NCBI RefSeq assembly: GCF_031119335.1
Contig: NZ_JAVHXT010000002.1
Span: forward strand, 248,001-312,000
From: Pedobacter sp.
Lineage (GTDB): Bacteria; Bacteroidota; Bacteroidia; Sphingobacteriales; Sphingobacteriaceae
DNA: 64,000 nt
Direction of reading: 5' to 3'
Shown: piece after piece, positions 34,266-43,044 of the stretch
Layout of the letters: each line of letters starts with the position of its first letter
Position numbering within the stretch: position 1 is the first letter of the stretch
Notes under the pieces: model-generated
Databases searched by the model: none
Seen by the model: only the letters and a program-made list of their open reading frames with translations
What the model was told of the DNA's origin: nothing
Translations under genes and position numbers: made by a program

Positions 34266-34463
34266 TTTTTTCGGAGGACCTTGTCTAAATTCCCTATTTA
34301 GTTCTTTTATCAATTTAACTTTAAAGAACAGGAAAGCGGCCAATACCGCTACTAAGAAAATAGAAATTAGCGGACTTTTATTTTCGTATGCCCAAAATGC
34401 ACCAATAATACAAAGTATCATTGCCAAATTGTAGAAGGCATTTAGGAATATCTTTTTCTTCAT
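34263..34463 (-). CDS. Small membrane protein (66 aa), DUF6358-like
   Basis: Two hydrophobic helices (about 8-25 and 32-50) between basic termini (MKKKIF; KLIKELNREFRQGPPKK). The arrangement matches the small Sphingobacteriaceae family DUF6358 as far as I can recall; function unknown. Convergent with the XRE gene. A 25-bp-arm hairpin separates it from the rhodanese gene upstream. Confidence 0.7.
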   Translation of the reverse strand: MKKKIFLNAFYNLAMILCIIGAFWAYENKSPLISIFLVAVLAAFLFFKVKLIKELNREFRQGPPKK

Positions 34464-34475
34464 CTTTTTGAATGA

Positions 34476-34540
34476 TTAAATGAGAAAATGACTAGATGAT
34501 AAAGTGCTTCATTCAATCATCTAGTCATTTTCTCATTTAA
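34476..34540. repeat. 25-bp perfect inverted repeat
   Basis: Arms at 34476-34500 and 34516-34540 mirror exactly (left arm starts TTAAATGAGAAAATGACTAG), loop 15 nt. It lies in the 80-base gap between two same-strand genes, right after the rhodanese stop, and may act as its terminator. Confidence 0.85.
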
Positions 34541-34543
34541 AAT

Positions 34544-34861
34544 TTAGTATACCGGCATATTCGGATCATAAGCTTCTTGCCAAGCTAATATACCGCCTTT
34601 TAAATTGTGCAAATTATCAAAACCATGTACTTGCTCTAACTGCATAATGGCAGCAGCACTACGTTTACCGCTACGGCACTGTACAATTACGGGCTTATCT
34701 CTATCAATTTTATCAGCTTCAATTAAAATACCGCCCAAAGGGATATTTAAACCATCAAGGTTAGAGGTTTCGTACTCGAAAGTCTCCCTAACATCAATTA
34801 ATTGAAAAGGCTCGTTATTGTCTATTTTTTGTTTAAGATCTTGTACTGTAACTTCCTTCAT
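34544..34861 (-). CDS. Rhodanese-like domain protein
   Basis: A 105-residue single-domain sulfurtransferase. The active-site cysteine is Cys62 in the loop CRSGKRS (62-68), with the conserved LIDVRE at 21-26 and IPLGG near 40. It moves sulfane sulfur, e.g. from thiosulfate, to an acceptor in the cytoplasm. A perfect -7 element (TATCTTTG) sits 16 nt upstream. Confidence 0.92.
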   Translation of the reverse strand: MKEVTVQDLKQKIDNNEPFQLIDVRETFEYETSNLDGLNIPLGGILIEADKIDRDKPVIVQCRSGKRSAAAIMQLEQVHGFDNLHNLKGGILAWQEAYDPNMPVY

Positions 34862-34877
34862 GTTTATGTGTTTTTAT

Positions 34878-34885
34878 CAAAGATA
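34878..34885 (-). promoter_or_regulatory. -7 element of the rhodanese gene (TATCTTTG)
   Basis: Perfect TAnnTTTG on the minus strand, 16 nt from the ATG at 34861. Confidence 0.65.
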
Positions 34886-35060
34886 CGAATTACGACAATA
34901 ATTAATTTAGGTGCAATCTTCCAACGGTATTTTTACTTTTCTTATACTCGATTTGCAATGTACCGAAGGCATCTTACACAAAAAAACGGCTGCAGACAAA
35001 ACTGCAACCGAATTTACAAATACCACGCACGCATCGAAATTTTGTTAACCTTAATTTTTT

Positions 35061-36932
35061 TTATTTCTTAAGATCGAAAGCATAAAGTGTAGAACCATCT
35101 TTCTGGTAATATAAGAAACCACCAAATTCATCTACCTCGTACTCAGGCTTCTTATCTTTAAGAACAATTTCTTTATCTTTTTTACCTGTGTCTTTGCTTA
35201 CTTTCGCCAAACCTACCCCATCCTCTAATTTAGTGAGTATAAACTGATAATTCTCTGTGGCCGATGTAGCCTTAAAGCGCTTGTTCATCTCTGCAAAAGA
35301 TGCCGAAGCAATATTGGCAAAACCTTCTTGGTAAACTTTCATTTGCTCGCCATAGCTATTTAACATATTACTACCTGCGTAAGTACCATATCGCCCCCCT
35401 TGGTAAGCTGCCGCCGATGACATAGCCATAGAGGCTACCCCCATAACTCCCGCTAAAATGCCTCCGGCTGTACTTTTGCCTGGCGATCTGTAATACTCAT
35501 GGAATTTCTTAGATCCGTCAAAGTTCAACATCATCACATTTTGATCTGAAGTAAGTAGCAAACCACCATCTCTTACTTTTAATGTTCCCGGAACTTCCTT
35601 CTCTTCGAACTTATATTTTGCCAAAGTAGAAATATCTCCCGAAGTTTCATTAATAGCTACCATCTCTTCGCCTGTACTGATCAAATATCTCTTATTTCTA
35701 GCATCGTAAGTACTTGCAACGGCGCTGGCTTTTTTATATTTGATGGGCTTGTTCCAAATAGATTCTCCCGATGATAGATTGATGATGTCCGCATCTGTAT
35801 CGGTAATGTAAATCAAACCTTTTGGCGTTAATGCCATGGTATGGATATTTTCTCCCGTTTTTAAAGGCTTTTTAAACAAGGTTGTGCCATCAAAAGAAAT
35901 CTTATTAATACCTCCCTCTTGTATACCAAACAAAATACCATCGCTCATTACATAAAAATGCTGAACATATCCTTTGGTTTTTGGCGCTTTTTCCCACAAG
36001 TCAGATCCATCTTTTGCATTTAGAAAACCAATTTTCGACTCGGAAGCTGCCGAAGCTAATTTTGCTAGCCCACTTTTACCAGAATTATCTACATCACTAA
36101 CAATAGCCAAGCCTTGCGGCAAAATCTCGAACCTAGAAACTTTTCCCTTAACTTTAACACCTTTCTCCCAAAGGATAGTGCCGTCGTTTTTAACTTTATA
36201 GATTTTGGTATCGCCACCTTGAGTTTGTTCGAAAGCGTAAATTTCGTTGCCAGTCGCGTCTGCTGTCAACCAAGTAATATCATCTACCTTTGTGGTCCAG
36301 GCCGTTTTTCCAGATTTCACATCAATTTGCATGAGGTTTTTGGTAGTTGGTACAATTAAACCATCGCCTATAATGGCTGGCCGGCCAGAAAACTGCGGTA
36401 TAGCAGATGCAAAACCTACTTTTTTAGGATCGTTCAACTCTACCAAACCTTCCTCTTTTCCTGTTGCCAAATCATACAGTCCAACGGCCATTGCACCACT
36501 TTTCCTAGAGCCCAACACAACTAGTTTATTTTGAGGCAGCATTACATCACATCTGTTAGTAAGCTTCCAACCATTCTCTTCTGTACCAAACATCTTTTTT
36601 CCCGAAACAAAGTCGATAACCGATTTTTTCGCTGTCATAAAACCTCCTTGACTAACCACCAAATAAGGCGACATCGGAACAAATTCTAACTCATCTGGCT
36701 TTACTCTTCCGTAATCCTTAAAGTTAAAATGCGGCTCACTTGCTCCTGGCTTTATACCAACCAAGCCATCGCCGTTGGCAACTACCAAAACTCCCGCATC
36801 GGTTAGTTTCCTATAGGTTATTTTCCCACCTAATTTATAGGTAAAGTCTGGGTTCTGCGCTAATACACCCTGTACGCAAAAAGCAAAAAGCACAACTAGG
36901 GCTAACTTTGCTAAGTATGTTCTTGTCTTCAT
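35061..36932 (-). CDS. Secreted PQQ-like beta-propeller protein
   Basis: A 623-residue exported protein. A signal peptide (MKTRTYLAKLALVVLFAFCVQGVLAQ) leads into about seven beta-propeller blades with repeated PQQ/WD-like phrases (MQIDVKSGKTAWTTKV; GFLNAKDGSDLWEKAP; INLSSGESIWNKPI). A Gly/Ala/Ser-rich insert around 490-540 (AGGILAGVMGVASMAMSSAAAY) looks like a hydrophobic patch or membrane contact. No PQQ-dehydrogenase active site is visible, so it is more likely a scaffold or binding protein than an enzyme. Confidence 0.82.
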   Translation of the reverse strand: MKTRTYLAKLALVVLFAFCVQGVLAQNPDFTYKLGGKITYRKLTDAGVLVVANGDGLVGIKPGASEPHFNFKDYGRVKPDELEFVPMSPYLVVSQGGFMTAKKSVIDFVSGKKMFGTEENGWKLTNRCDVMLPQNKLVVLGSRKSGAMAVGLYDLATGKEEGLVELNDPKKVGFASAIPQFSGRPAIIGDGLIVPTTKNLMQIDVKSGKTAWTTKVDDITWLTADATGNEIYAFEQTQGGDTKIYKVKNDGTILWEKGVKVKGKVSRFEILPQGLAIVSDVDNSGKSGLAKLASAASESKIGFLNAKDGSDLWEKAPKTKGYVQHFYVMSDGILFGIQEGGINKISFDGTTLFKKPLKTGENIHTMALTPKGLIYITDTDADIINLSSGESIWNKPIKYKKASAVASTYDARNKRYLISTGEEMVAINETSGDISTLAKYKFEEKEVPGTLKVRDGGLLLTSDQNVMMLNFDGSKKFHEYYRSPGKSTAGGILAGVMGVASMAMSSAAAYQGGRYGTYAGSNMLNSYGEQMKVYQEGFANIASASFAEMNKRFKATSATENYQFILTKLEDGVGLAKVSKDTGKKDKEIVLKDKKPEYEVDEFGGFLYYQKDGSTLYAFDLKK

Positions 36933-37180
36933 AATTATATTTTGAATAATTTGTTTAAGGTTCTGATTGTATGATTTTTCAGGAGTTGCTTTAATAAAAA
37001 GTTTCCTTTAAACATTACTTCTTCTAGTTTCTCAAAGATGCTGGGGAACCACCGTAGATTTATACCGTTAATTGGGGATTTTGATATACCAAAATATACG
37101 TAGATAAATATTTAACCTACGCCACTGTAACATTTGAGGTGCTTGGTCGTTTAACTATAGATATTTTAATCTGGTTAACA

Positions 37181-38266
37181 ATGAACAGCATTTCTCGCTT
37201 CCTTTGGTTTTGCTCTGGCGCTCATGTAGAAACGCTAGAAAAACACCCAACCGACCATAATAAATACATAGGTATAGGCGCTACCATTTTCTTTACGGGC
37301 CTATTTGCGGCGTTATCTGGTGGTTATGCTATGTATTTCGTTTTTAAGGGTGGAGATTTTGCTTGGCTATTTGCTATATTCTTCGGTCTAATCTGGGGAT
37401 TGGCCATCTTCAACATGGACCGCTACATTGTTGGCAGCTTAGACAAAAATGCAAGTAGCAAAAAACAACTTTTGCAGGCAACGCCGAGAATTTTACTAGC
37501 CGTTATGATCGGTATTGTGATCTCGCGGCCATTAGAGCTAAAGATTTTCGATAAAGAGATTAAAGAGAAACTGAAAGTAAGTTACCTGAACGGACAGCGC
37601 TCTAAAATAGACACACTGAATAAAGCCTTCGATAAGAAATACACCATCGAAATTGGAAAGCTGAACGATTTAAAAGCGCAACGAGACTCGCTTGCTGCAG
37701 CAATTAAAAGCGATAGACAAAAACTGAATTACGAGATTTTCGGTAACAAAACCACAGAAACTTCTGGCGTAATGGGTTATGGACCTTACGCAAAACGAAA
37801 AGAAGCCGAGCTTAAACAACGCGAACAAAATTTAGATACGCTTAATGCCGACGTAAGGCAGATGGAAAAATTTGTGGATGGCCGCAAACAGTTTGATGGA
37901 CTGATGAGCGAAAAACTTTTCACTTCCAAACAGCTCGATAGCTTGGCCAACATTGCTGGTTTTGCTGATAGAAACTGGGCTTTGGGTCAATTGAGTTTCA
38001 ACCCAGATGGTTCAAAAGATTTTAACACCGCCATGGCAGTTACTTTTATAGGCCTGCTATTTATTTTCTTTGAGTGTTTGCCTGTTTTCGTAAAACTGAT
38101 GAGTGCTAGAGGCTCTTACGATCATGCAGTTGAGAATGCGGACAAAGTTCAAATGCACCTGTCTGACAAAGACCGCGATATGGAAATTACAGTAGCAGAT
38201 CAGATACAAGATACCCGTGTCGGAATTAGGGCGCAACAGAGAATTGACGATCTTCGAGGGGAGTAA
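37181..38266 (+). CDS. DUF4407 membrane protein
   Basis: About 361 residues from the ATG at 37181. Three hydrophobic spans near the N-terminus (about 33-55, 62-80, 100-118), a long charged coiled-coil (about 125-255; KLNDLKAQRDSLAAAIKSD; KEAELKQREQNLDTL), and a last span (TAMAVTFIGLLFIFFECLPV). FLWFCSGAHVETL at the start and this layout are DUF4407. The coiled-coil should reach out of the membrane; function unknown. A GTG 42 bases upstream is possible but less likely. Confidence 0.9.
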   Translation: MNSISRFLWFCSGAHVETLEKHPTDHNKYIGIGATIFFTGLFAALSGGYAMYFVFKGGDFAWLFAIFFGLIWGLAIFNMDRYIVGSLDKNASSKKQLLQATPRILLAVMIGIVISRPLELKIFDKEIKEKLKVSYLNGQRSKIDTLNKAFDKKYTIEIGKLNDLKAQRDSLAAAIKSDRQKLNYEIFGNKTTETSGVMGYGPYAKRKEAELKQREQNLDTLNADVRQMEKFVDGRKQFDGLMSEKLFTSKQLDSLANIAGFADRNWALGQLSFNPDGSKDFNTAMAVTFIGLLFIFFECLPVFVKLMSARGSYDHAVENADKVQMHLSDKDRDMEITVADQIQDTRVGIRAQQRIDDLRGE

Positions 38267-38267
38267 T

Positions 38268-38326
38268 TTTGAGGTCGCAAATTGCGAACTCAAAGTTTAA
38301 ATGGAGGTCACAAATTGTGACTTCCA
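38268..38326. promoter_or_regulatory. Two operator-like palindromes upstream of the ORF6N gene
   Basis: Site 1 (38268-38294): TTTGAGGTCGCAA / TTGCGAACTCAAA, 13-bp arms, one mismatch. Site 2 (38302-38326): TGGAGGTCACAA / TTGTGACTTCCA, 12-bp arms, one mismatch. Both centre on one A in GTCRCAAATTGYGA. Site 2 lies where the -33 element of the promoter at 38342 should be. A third copy lies inside the coding sequence. Confidence 0.7.
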
Positions 38327-38341
38327 ATGCCAAAACATCTG

Positions 38342-38349
38342 TATATTTG
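38342..38349 (+). promoter_or_regulatory. ORF6N promoter -7 element (TATATTTG)
   Basis: Perfect TAnnTTTG, 8 nt before the ATG at 38358, so the transcript should be leaderless or nearly so. This rules out a longer frame starting at 38301. Confidence 0.7.
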
Positions 38350-38357
38350 GTTTACCT

Positions 38358-38891
38358 ATGACAGCCAAACAACTATTTACTTCCATATCAGATGATATTG
38401 TAGTTAACAAAATTTACGAGATTAGAAATCAAAAAGTAATGCTAGATAGTGATTTAGCGGAACTTTACGGTGTTGAAACGAAAAGACTAAACGAGCAAAT
38501 CCGTAGAAATCTTGATAGATTTTCAGAAGACTTTATGTTTCAACTAACGGACGACGAATGGCAAAACTTGAAGTCGCAAATTGCGACTTCAAGTTGGGGC
38601 GGAAGAAGAAAACTTCCTTTTGTCTTCACAGAACACGGCGTACTCATGCTTTCAAGTATACTCAACAGTCCGCAAGCGGTACAGGTGAATATTCAAATCG
38701 TTAGAATATTTACGCGGCTAAGAAATTTATTGAGCGAGCATACCGAGCTTAAACTAGAAATTGCTAATATCAAAAAGCACTTACAAAATCACGATAAGAA
38801 CATCGAACTCGTTTTTAGCTACTTAGATAAGCTCATTGATAAGCAAGCCGAGCCTAGAAAACAAATTGGGTTTAAACCAGATAACCTTTAG
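38358..38891 (+). CDS. ORF6N domain DNA-binding protein
   Basis: About 177 residues. The ORF6N domain (about 12-98) reads VVNKIYEIRNQKVMLDSDLAELYGVETKRLNEQIRRN, then FQLTDDEW, LKSQIATSSWGGRRKLPF and FTEHGVLMLSS. A coiled C-terminal helix (LRNLLSEHTELKLEIANIKKHL) probably dimerises. ORF6N comes from phage antirepressor-like proteins; chromosomal copies in Bacteroidetes are poorly studied. Start chosen at the ATG 8 nt after a perfect -7 element. Residues 70-80 are encoded by a 31-bp perfect palindrome matching the upstream palindromes, which suggests autoregulation. Confidence 0.93.
   Translation: MTAKQLFTSISDDIVVNKIYEIRNQKVMLDSDLAELYGVETKRLNEQIRRNLDRFSEDFMFQLTDDEWQNLKSQIATSSWGGRRKLPFVFTEHGVLMLSSILNSPQAVQVNIQIVRIFTRLRNLLSEHTELKLEIANIKKHLQNHDKNIELVFSYLDKLIDKQAEPRKQIGFKPDNL
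38565..38595. promoter_or_regulatory. 31-bp perfect palindrome inside the ORF6N coding sequence
   Basis: Arms AACTTGAAGTCGCAA (38565-38579) and TTGCGACTTCAAGTT (38581-38595) around a single A. The core GTCGCAAATTGCGAC matches both upstream sites. It encodes the family-typical LKSQIATSS segment. Confidence 0.75.
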
Positions 38892-38965
38892 CCGTCGCTT
38901 TTCAAAACAAAGCCTTATATTTGATGTTAATCACATAACAATCAACTAAATATTATCCTGAAAAC

Positions 38966-39613
38966 ATGAAAAACTCAATATTAGCTGCAGGTTTATCGCT
39001 ATTATTTTTTACCGCCTGCAATAGTGAGAAAAAAGACAACACCTCAGATAGCACCACAGTAGACACTACTATTTTAGATACCGATACCACTACATCAGAA
39101 CCAGCAGATTCTGCCGCAATGATGAAAGCTTGGGAAGCGTATATGAAACCAGGTAACGAACATCAGATGTTGAGCAAATCTGTAGGCAATTGGGAAGCTG
39201 CAATTTCATTTTATGCGCCAGATGGTTCAGTAGCATCAACCAGTCCGGGCATTAAAGCAGAAACCAAAATGGTGTTGGGAGATAGGTATCAACAATCTAC
39301 CTACAAAGGAGATATGAATGGAATGCCGTTTGAAGGGATGAACACAATTGCTTTTGATAATTCGAAGAAAGTTTACATCAGCACCTGGATAGACAATATG
39401 GGAACTGGCCTAATGTATTCGGAAGGCACCTTTAACGAAGCTAAAAAAACGATGATTTTTAAGGGCACGGCAACAGACGCATCATCAGGAAAACAAATTC
39501 CGTTTAGAGAAGTGTTCACCATCATAGATGATAACAATCAACTAATGGAAATGTACGACACCAAAGATGGCAAAGAAACAAAAACAATGTCTATTAAGTT
39601 GACACGAAAATAA
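38966..39613 (+). CDS. DUF1579-family lipoprotein
   Basis: A 215-residue exported lipoprotein: signal peptide with lipobox FFTAC (Cys about 18), a Ser/Thr/Asp-rich linker (NTSDSTTVDTTILDTDTTTSE), then a DUF1579 beta-barrel-like domain (SKSVGNWEAAISFY; FEGMNTIAFDNSKKVYISTWIDNMGTGLMYSEG). Function unknown. A second DUF1579 protein without signal peptide is encoded at 44311-44811; both share the SWIDNMGTG / SWIDSFHMGTG stretch. Confidence 0.88.
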   Translation: MKNSILAAGLSLLFFTACNSEKKDNTSDSTTVDTTILDTDTTTSEPADSAAMMKAWEAYMKPGNEHQMLSKSVGNWEAAISFYAPDGSVASTSPGIKAETKMVLGDRYQQSTYKGDMNGMPFEGMNTIAFDNSKKVYISTWIDNMGTGLMYSEGTFNEAKKTMIFKGTATDASSGKQIPFREVFTIIDDNNQLMEMYDTKDGKETKTMSIKLTRK

Positions 39614-39773
39614 CAGCTCGATTTACAGAGATGGAAAGCTTATCAATTGATGGGCTTTTTTTGTGAGCCGTGAACTTTAAACAGGGCTTTTTATTAGTTC
39701 CACCGTAATAAAATGCTCACAAATCAGAATATTTACTGTCGAAGTATTAACTTCATATCCTAAACTTAGGCAA

Positions 39774-41603
39774 ATGAAGAATTATATACTAGCTGCACTT
39801 CTTGTTGGTGCTGCAGTGAACCTAAAAGCACAGCAAGAAATCAGTTACGAAGTAAGCTTTCCAAATGCGGTGCATCATGAAGCGGAGATCAGCATGACTA
39901 TTCCGAACGTGCCTACAAATGCGCCGTTAAGGGTTAGATTTGCTCGTTCATCTCCAGGCAGGTACGCTACACACGAGTTCGGGAAAAATGCTTATCGTCT
40001 TAAAGCTTTTGATGCTAACGGCAAGGCTCTAGCTTTAAAGCAGCCAGCGGGCGATGTTTTTGAAATTGCCAAACCAAGCGCCAAGGTGAAGATTACCTAC
40101 ACACTTTTCGGCAATTGGATTGATGGCACTTATGCAGGTTTCGACGAAGCCCATGCGCACATGAACATTCCGGCGGTTTTTGCTTTCCCAGTGGGGATGG
40201 ACAAACGTGCAAGAACCGTGAAATTTAACTATACTGGCAAAACCGACTGGAAAGTGGCCACACAATTGAAACCTTTGGGCAACGGCGTTTATCATGCCAA
40301 AGATTTCCAATATTTTATGGATAGTCCGATAGAAATATCGGCTTACCAAGCGGCAAGCTTCGAGGTTAAAAATAGCGATGGAAAAATACAAACCATCCAC
40401 TTAATGGCACATTCTGACGATGACGAAATGAGTGTTTTTAACTACGCCAACATGCTTAAAAAAGTAGTGGATGAGCAAAAAGCCATATTTGGAGAACTTC
40501 CTAACTTCGATTTCGGTCATTATTACTTTTTGCATTGTGTGCATCCAAGTTACGCTGGCGATGGCATGGAACACCGAAACTCGACCGTAATTGTACAGCG
40601 CACCCCAAAAATTGGCGGAAACGAAAGCAATTTGCTGGGCACTTTTTCACATGAGTTTTTTCACGCTTGGAACGTTGAGCGTTTACGCCCCAAAACGCTA
40701 GAACCTTTTAATTTCACACATTCTAATGTAAGCGACGAACTTTGGTTTGCAGAAGGTTTTACCCAATACTACGGCAATTTGACCTTAAAGCGAGCCGGCT
40801 TCAGAACCTTAGAAAGTATTACCAGAACATTAAATGGATTGGTAAATGCAGTTAGTAATTCTCCTGGTGCCAAAAACTTTTCGCCTGTGCAAGCAAGTAG
40901 GTACGCTGTTTTTGCTGATGCAGGCGTTGCTGTAGATCAAACTAATCAGCAAAACATTTTTACGTCTTATTACACTTACGGAGCAGCGGTTGCTTTAGCG
41001 TTAGATTTACGTTTAAGAAGTGATTTTAACCTAAGCTTGGATGATTACATGAAGGCGCTTTGGAAAACTTACGGAAAACCAGAAATCGCATATACCATTC
41101 CAGATTTAGAGAAAACTTTGGCAACTTTAACTAAAAACCCAACTTTTGCCACTAAATTTTTCAAAGAATTTATCTACTCAACCAATAAGGAAGATTATGC
41201 ATCGTTACTGCTAAAAGCTGGACTAGTTTTACGTAAAGAAAAAGCAGGAAAGGCTTTCAGCGGAATTAATCGTTGGTACGAGAACGAAGGCAAGCTTACT
41301 TTACCAGCCACTTTAGTTGGCACGCCTGCTTACGCCGCTGGTTTAGATATCAATGACGTAATTTTAAAAGTTGATGGTGTGGACATCAAAAATGCAAAAG
41401 ATTTCGACGCTGCTCTAGAAAAACACCAACCAGGTGAAACAATTGACGTCACTTTTAGTCGAAAAGGAGTAGAAAGAACAACGAAATTAACCTTAATTGA
41501 AAACCCTACTCTAGAATTGCTGCCAATCGAAAACACTGGCGCAACTTTAACACCAGCAATGAAAACTTTTAGAGATAAATGGCTAGAAAGCGCCGTTAAA
41601 TAA
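39774..41603 (+). CDS. M61-family metallopeptidase with PDZ domain
   Basis: A 609-residue secreted peptidase of the glycyl aminopeptidase family. Signal peptide ends near ..NLKAQ; N-terminal beta domain (about 22-180); zinc site HEFFHAWNVERLRP near residue 300 (HExxH) with the downstream glutamate in LWFAEGFTQYYG; C-terminal PDZ domain about 490-590 (GTPAYAAGLDINDVILKVDG). It likely degrades peptides in the periplasm. The M28 peptidase gene follows 89 bases later on the same strand. Confidence 0.94.
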   Translation: MKNYILAALLVGAAVNLKAQQEISYEVSFPNAVHHEAEISMTIPNVPTNAPLRVRFARSSPGRYATHEFGKNAYRLKAFDANGKALALKQPAGDVFEIAKPSAKVKITYTLFGNWIDGTYAGFDEAHAHMNIPAVFAFPVGMDKRARTVKFNYTGKTDWKVATQLKPLGNGVYHAKDFQYFMDSPIEISAYQAASFEVKNSDGKIQTIHLMAHSDDDEMSVFNYANMLKKVVDEQKAIFGELPNFDFGHYYFLHCVHPSYAGDGMEHRNSTVIVQRTPKIGGNESNLLGTFSHEFFHAWNVERLRPKTLEPFNFTHSNVSDELWFAEGFTQYYGNLTLKRAGFRTLESITRTLNGLVNAVSNSPGAKNFSPVQASRYAVFADAGVAVDQTNQQNIFTSYYTYGAAVALALDLRLRSDFNLSLDDYMKALWKTYGKPEIAYTIPDLEKTLATLTKNPTFATKFFKEFIYSTNKEDYASLLLKAGLVLRKEKAGKAFSGINRWYENEGKLTLPATLVGTPAYAAGLDINDVILKVDGVDIKNAKDFDAALEKHQPGETIDVTFSRKGVERTTKLTLIENPTLELLPIENTGATLTPAMKTFRDKWLESAVK

Positions 41604-41668
41604 TAAGCAAACAATTAAACACAATAAGTATTGAACTCGTGTTTTGGCATCATATCTCAATACGAAAA

Positions 41669-41686
41669 TCTCAATACGCAATACTA
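41669..41686. repeat. ATCTCAATACGCAATACT phrase
   Basis: Matches the right part of the sdhA-sdhB repeat. It is preceded by a second partial copy (ATCTCAATACGAAA, 41654) and sits just before the M28 start. Confidence 0.55.
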
Positions 41687-41692
41687 TATAAC

Positions 41693-43000
41693 ATGAAAAA
41701 AACCATATTCGCTATCGGATTAGCAGTTGCCTCGCTAACGGCAAACGCCCAAAACATCGATAAAATTATCACCAAAGACTACGTAGATCACTTGATTAAA
41801 ACATTAGCAAGTGATGATATGCAAGGCCGTCGCACTTTTACTCCAGGCATCGAGAAAGCGGCAACTTTTATAGAAAAAGAATTTACTGCAATCGGCTTAA
41901 AACCACTAGACGGACAAACAGGCTATCGACAAACTTTCTATAAATATCAACTAAAGCCTGTTTCTACTAAAGTAACAATTGATGGACAAGTAATTGCTGA
42001 TGAAAATGTTTTAGTGTACGGCAACAAATCAGAAAATCTTTCTTTTGACCAAAGCAATAGCGATGGCTGGATCAAGTTAGATGAAAGCAAAGACTTTATC
42101 AGTCAGTTTAGAACTTTAGCCCGCAGCGGAAAAAGGCAATTGGTATTGGTAGATATGAAGTTTGTAGATGCTTTTAAACGTGTAAAGGGAATGATTGGCA
42201 GGGAAGCGATTTTGGACGAAGCCGATTTGAAAAACGATAAAAATCCAGCGGTAGTTTTTGTATTAGATAAAGAAAACGCCAGTACTTTTACCATAGAATT
42301 AAAAAATTCGGTTACCAAAATGCCTTTATTTAATGTTGCTGGAGTAATCCCTGGCAAATCTAAAGCTAAGGAGTTGGTTATTTTCTCTGGTCACTACGAT
42401 CACATGGGTATTGTTGCACCTAAAAATGGCGACAGCATCATGAACGGAGCAGATGATGACGCTTCGGGAACTTCGGCAGTAATAGCTTTGGCCAAATACT
42501 ACAAAAAACTGAACAAGAACGAACGTACTTTAATCTTTGTTGCTTTTACAGGTGAAGAAATGGGAATGCTAGGCTCAAAATACTTTTCTGAGCAATTAAA
42601 TCCGGATGAAGTGGTGGCCATGTTTAATATCGAAATGATTGGAAAAGACAGTAAGTTTGGTAAAAACACAGCTTTTATTACAGGTTACGATAAATCTGAT
42701 TTAGGAACCATCTTACAGAAAAACCTACAAGGAACTGAGTTCATGTTCCATCCAGATCCGTACAAAGAGCAACAGTTATTCTACAGAAGCGACAATGCAA
42801 CATTAGCTGCTTTGGGCGTTCCTGCGCATACCATCAGTACAGATCAAATAGATTCTGACCCACATTATCACCAAGTTACAGACGAGTACAAAACATTGGA
42901 TGTAGAAAATATTTTATCAACCATTAAAGCCATTGCAAAAAGTGCGGTAAGCATCATTAGCGGAGCTGATACACCAAGCAGAATACCGAAGTTGAAGTAG
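41693..43000 (+). CDS. M28-family zinc aminopeptidase, secreted
   Basis: About 435 residues from the ATG at 41693. Signal peptide MKKTIFAIGLAVASLTANAQ; a PA-like insert in the first half; catalytic domain with zinc ligands in FSGHYDHMG (His) and NGADDDASGTSA (bridging Asp), catalytic Glu and metal Glu in FTGEEMGMLGS, and a late His in DSDPHYHQVTDE. It removes N-terminal residues from peptides outside the inner membrane. An upstream frame start at 41639 lies in the repeat phrase and is rejected. Confidence 0.94.
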   Translation: MKKTIFAIGLAVASLTANAQNIDKIITKDYVDHLIKTLASDDMQGRRTFTPGIEKAATFIEKEFTAIGLKPLDGQTGYRQTFYKYQLKPVSTKVTIDGQVIADENVLVYGNKSENLSFDQSNSDGWIKLDESKDFISQFRTLARSGKRQLVLVDMKFVDAFKRVKGMIGREAILDEADLKNDKNPAVVFVLDKENASTFTIELKNSVTKMPLFNVAGVIPGKSKAKELVIFSGHYDHMGIVAPKNGDSIMNGADDDASGTSAVIALAKYYKKLNKNERTLIFVAFTGEEMGMLGSKYFSEQLNPDEVVAMFNIEMIGKDSKFGKNTAFITGYDKSDLGTILQKNLQGTEFMFHPDPYKEQQLFYRSDNATLAALGVPAHTISTDQIDSDPHYHQVTDEYKTLDVENILSTIKAIAKSAVSIISGADTPSRIPKLK

Positions 43001-43008
43001 TTTAATTT

Positions 43009-43040
43009 CGTCATTTCGACGAAGAATGAGGAGAAATCTG
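43009..43040. repeat. Half copy of the CGTCATTTCGA palindrome
   Basis: CGTCATTTCGACGAAGAATG followed by AGGAGAAATCTG, without the matching right half. It lies between the convergent M28 and GNAT genes. Confidence 0.65.
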
Positions 43041-43044
43041 TTAG

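Noticed and set aside
38301..38357. Longer N-terminus for the ORF6N protein
   Set aside because: The extra 19 codons span an operator-like palindrome and the -7 element; transcription should start after them.
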